This document shows positions 11,235 through 11,573 of a stretch of 11,573 nt of DNA, piece by piece. A program made the translations under genes and the position numbers. Origin of the DNA: a bacterium (GTDB lineage Bacteria > Patescibacteriota > Saccharimonadia > Saccharimonadales > UBA4665). Where the stretch lies: assembly GCA_029549845.1 (NCBI GenBank), contig JAKPIL010000177.1:1-11573 (forward strand). Reading direction: 5' to 3'. Position 1 is the first letter of the stretch. Every line of letters starts with the position of its first letter. The notes beneath the pieces are model-generated. The model saw only the letters and a list, made by a program, of their open reading frames with translations, made no database searches and was not told the origin of the DNA.

Positions 11235-11573
11235 TGAAATATCACGAACTCACGTCTACGAGTCAGAAATCGCCCAAGCGCGTTGGTCGCGGTATTGCAG
11301 CTGGCCAGGGTAAAACCGCCGGTCGTGGTACCAAAGGTCAGGGTGCACGTACGGGTAGCAGCAAGCGCCCAGGGTTTGAAGGTGGTCAGAACCCCCTCAT
11401 GCAGCGTTTGCCAAAGCTTCGTGGCTTTCGTAGCCTGAAGCCAAAGGCAGAAAACGTATACACCGACCAGCTCGTTGCCCTCGGCACAAAGGTAGATAAC
11501 AAAGTTTTGGCAGAAAAAGGCTTAACAACCTCAGAATACGTCGCCGTAAAGCTACTGTTCCGCGGTGAAGTAA
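11234..11573 (+). CDS. rplO: 50S ribosomal protein L15 (3' end missing)
   Basis: L15 binds 23S rRNA in mid to late 50S assembly. The frame starts at the ATG overlapping the S5 stop (TAATG) and stays open to the window edge, giving 113 residues. It starts MKYHELTSTSQKSPKRVGRG and then has the Gly-rich family motif GQGKTAGRGTKGQGARTG, followed by RPGFEGGQNPLMQRLPKLRG. The C-terminal part lies beyond the window. Normally L30 precedes L15; it is missing here. Confidence 0.95.
   Translation, partial: MKYHELTSTSQKSPKRVGRGIAAGQGKTAGRGTKGQGARTGSSKRPGFEGGQNPLMQRLPKLRGFRSLKPKAENVYTDQLVALGTKVDNKVLAEKGLTTSEYVAVKLLFRGEV

Overview
The window is a long, almost gapless run of the bacterial S10 and spc ribosomal-protein operons, all on the + strand. 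The order is S10, [two inserted genes], L3, L4, L23, L2, [one inserted gene], S19, L22, S3, L16, L29, S17, L14, L24, L5, S14, S8, L6, L18, S5, L15. S10 is cut at the left edge and L15 at the right edge. L30 (rpmD), which normally lies between S5 and L15, is absent: the S5 stop overlaps the L15 start. Loss of L30, together with Lys/Ala-rich tails on several proteins and dense TAATG stop/start overlaps, suggests a Candidate Phyla Radiation (Patescibacteria) genome, most likely Saccharibacteria (TM7). That assignment is inference. TGA is used as a stop (S17, the 164-aa gene), so this is not a lineage that reads TGA as glycine.

Region 1 (1-1633) is a disturbed S10-L3 junction. A GNAT acetyltransferase gene follows S10. 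After it lies a perfect 45-bp second copy of the last 45 bases of the S10 coding region, as if a 576-bp cassette had entered the 3' end of rpsJ. An orphan 133-aa gene with its own strong promoter comes next, then a second promoter (TTGACA) and a leader of roughly 190 nt in front of L3.

Region 2 (1634-5333) holds L3-L4-L23-L2, then an orphan 164-aa gene fitted tightly between L2 and S19, then S19 and L22. The three inserted genes use codons (AGA, AGG, TTA, GTA) that are much rarer in the neighbouring ribosomal genes, which suggests accessory or transferred origin.

Region 3 (5334-11573) holds the remaining ribosomal genes. It is interrupted by five spacers of about 90-165 bp made of degenerate repeated words and inverted arms. 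Four of the five (L22-S3, S3-L16, S17-L14, S14-S8) are open from end to end: each has an ATG on or next to the upstream stop and a stop overlapping the downstream ATG, giving mini-ORFs of 44, 54, 37 and 55 codons. Two of them are related to each other (about 76% nucleotide identity, no gaps). I read them either as repeat-derived elements constrained to keep translation continuous through the operon, or as a set of undescribed small proteins. This is the most unusual feature of the window.

The ribosomal genes build the two subunits. Many are probably translationally coupled through 1-nt overlaps and purine-rich Shine-Dalgarno (SD) sites. The GNAT and the two orphan proteins have no function I can assign beyond the acetyltransferase fold.
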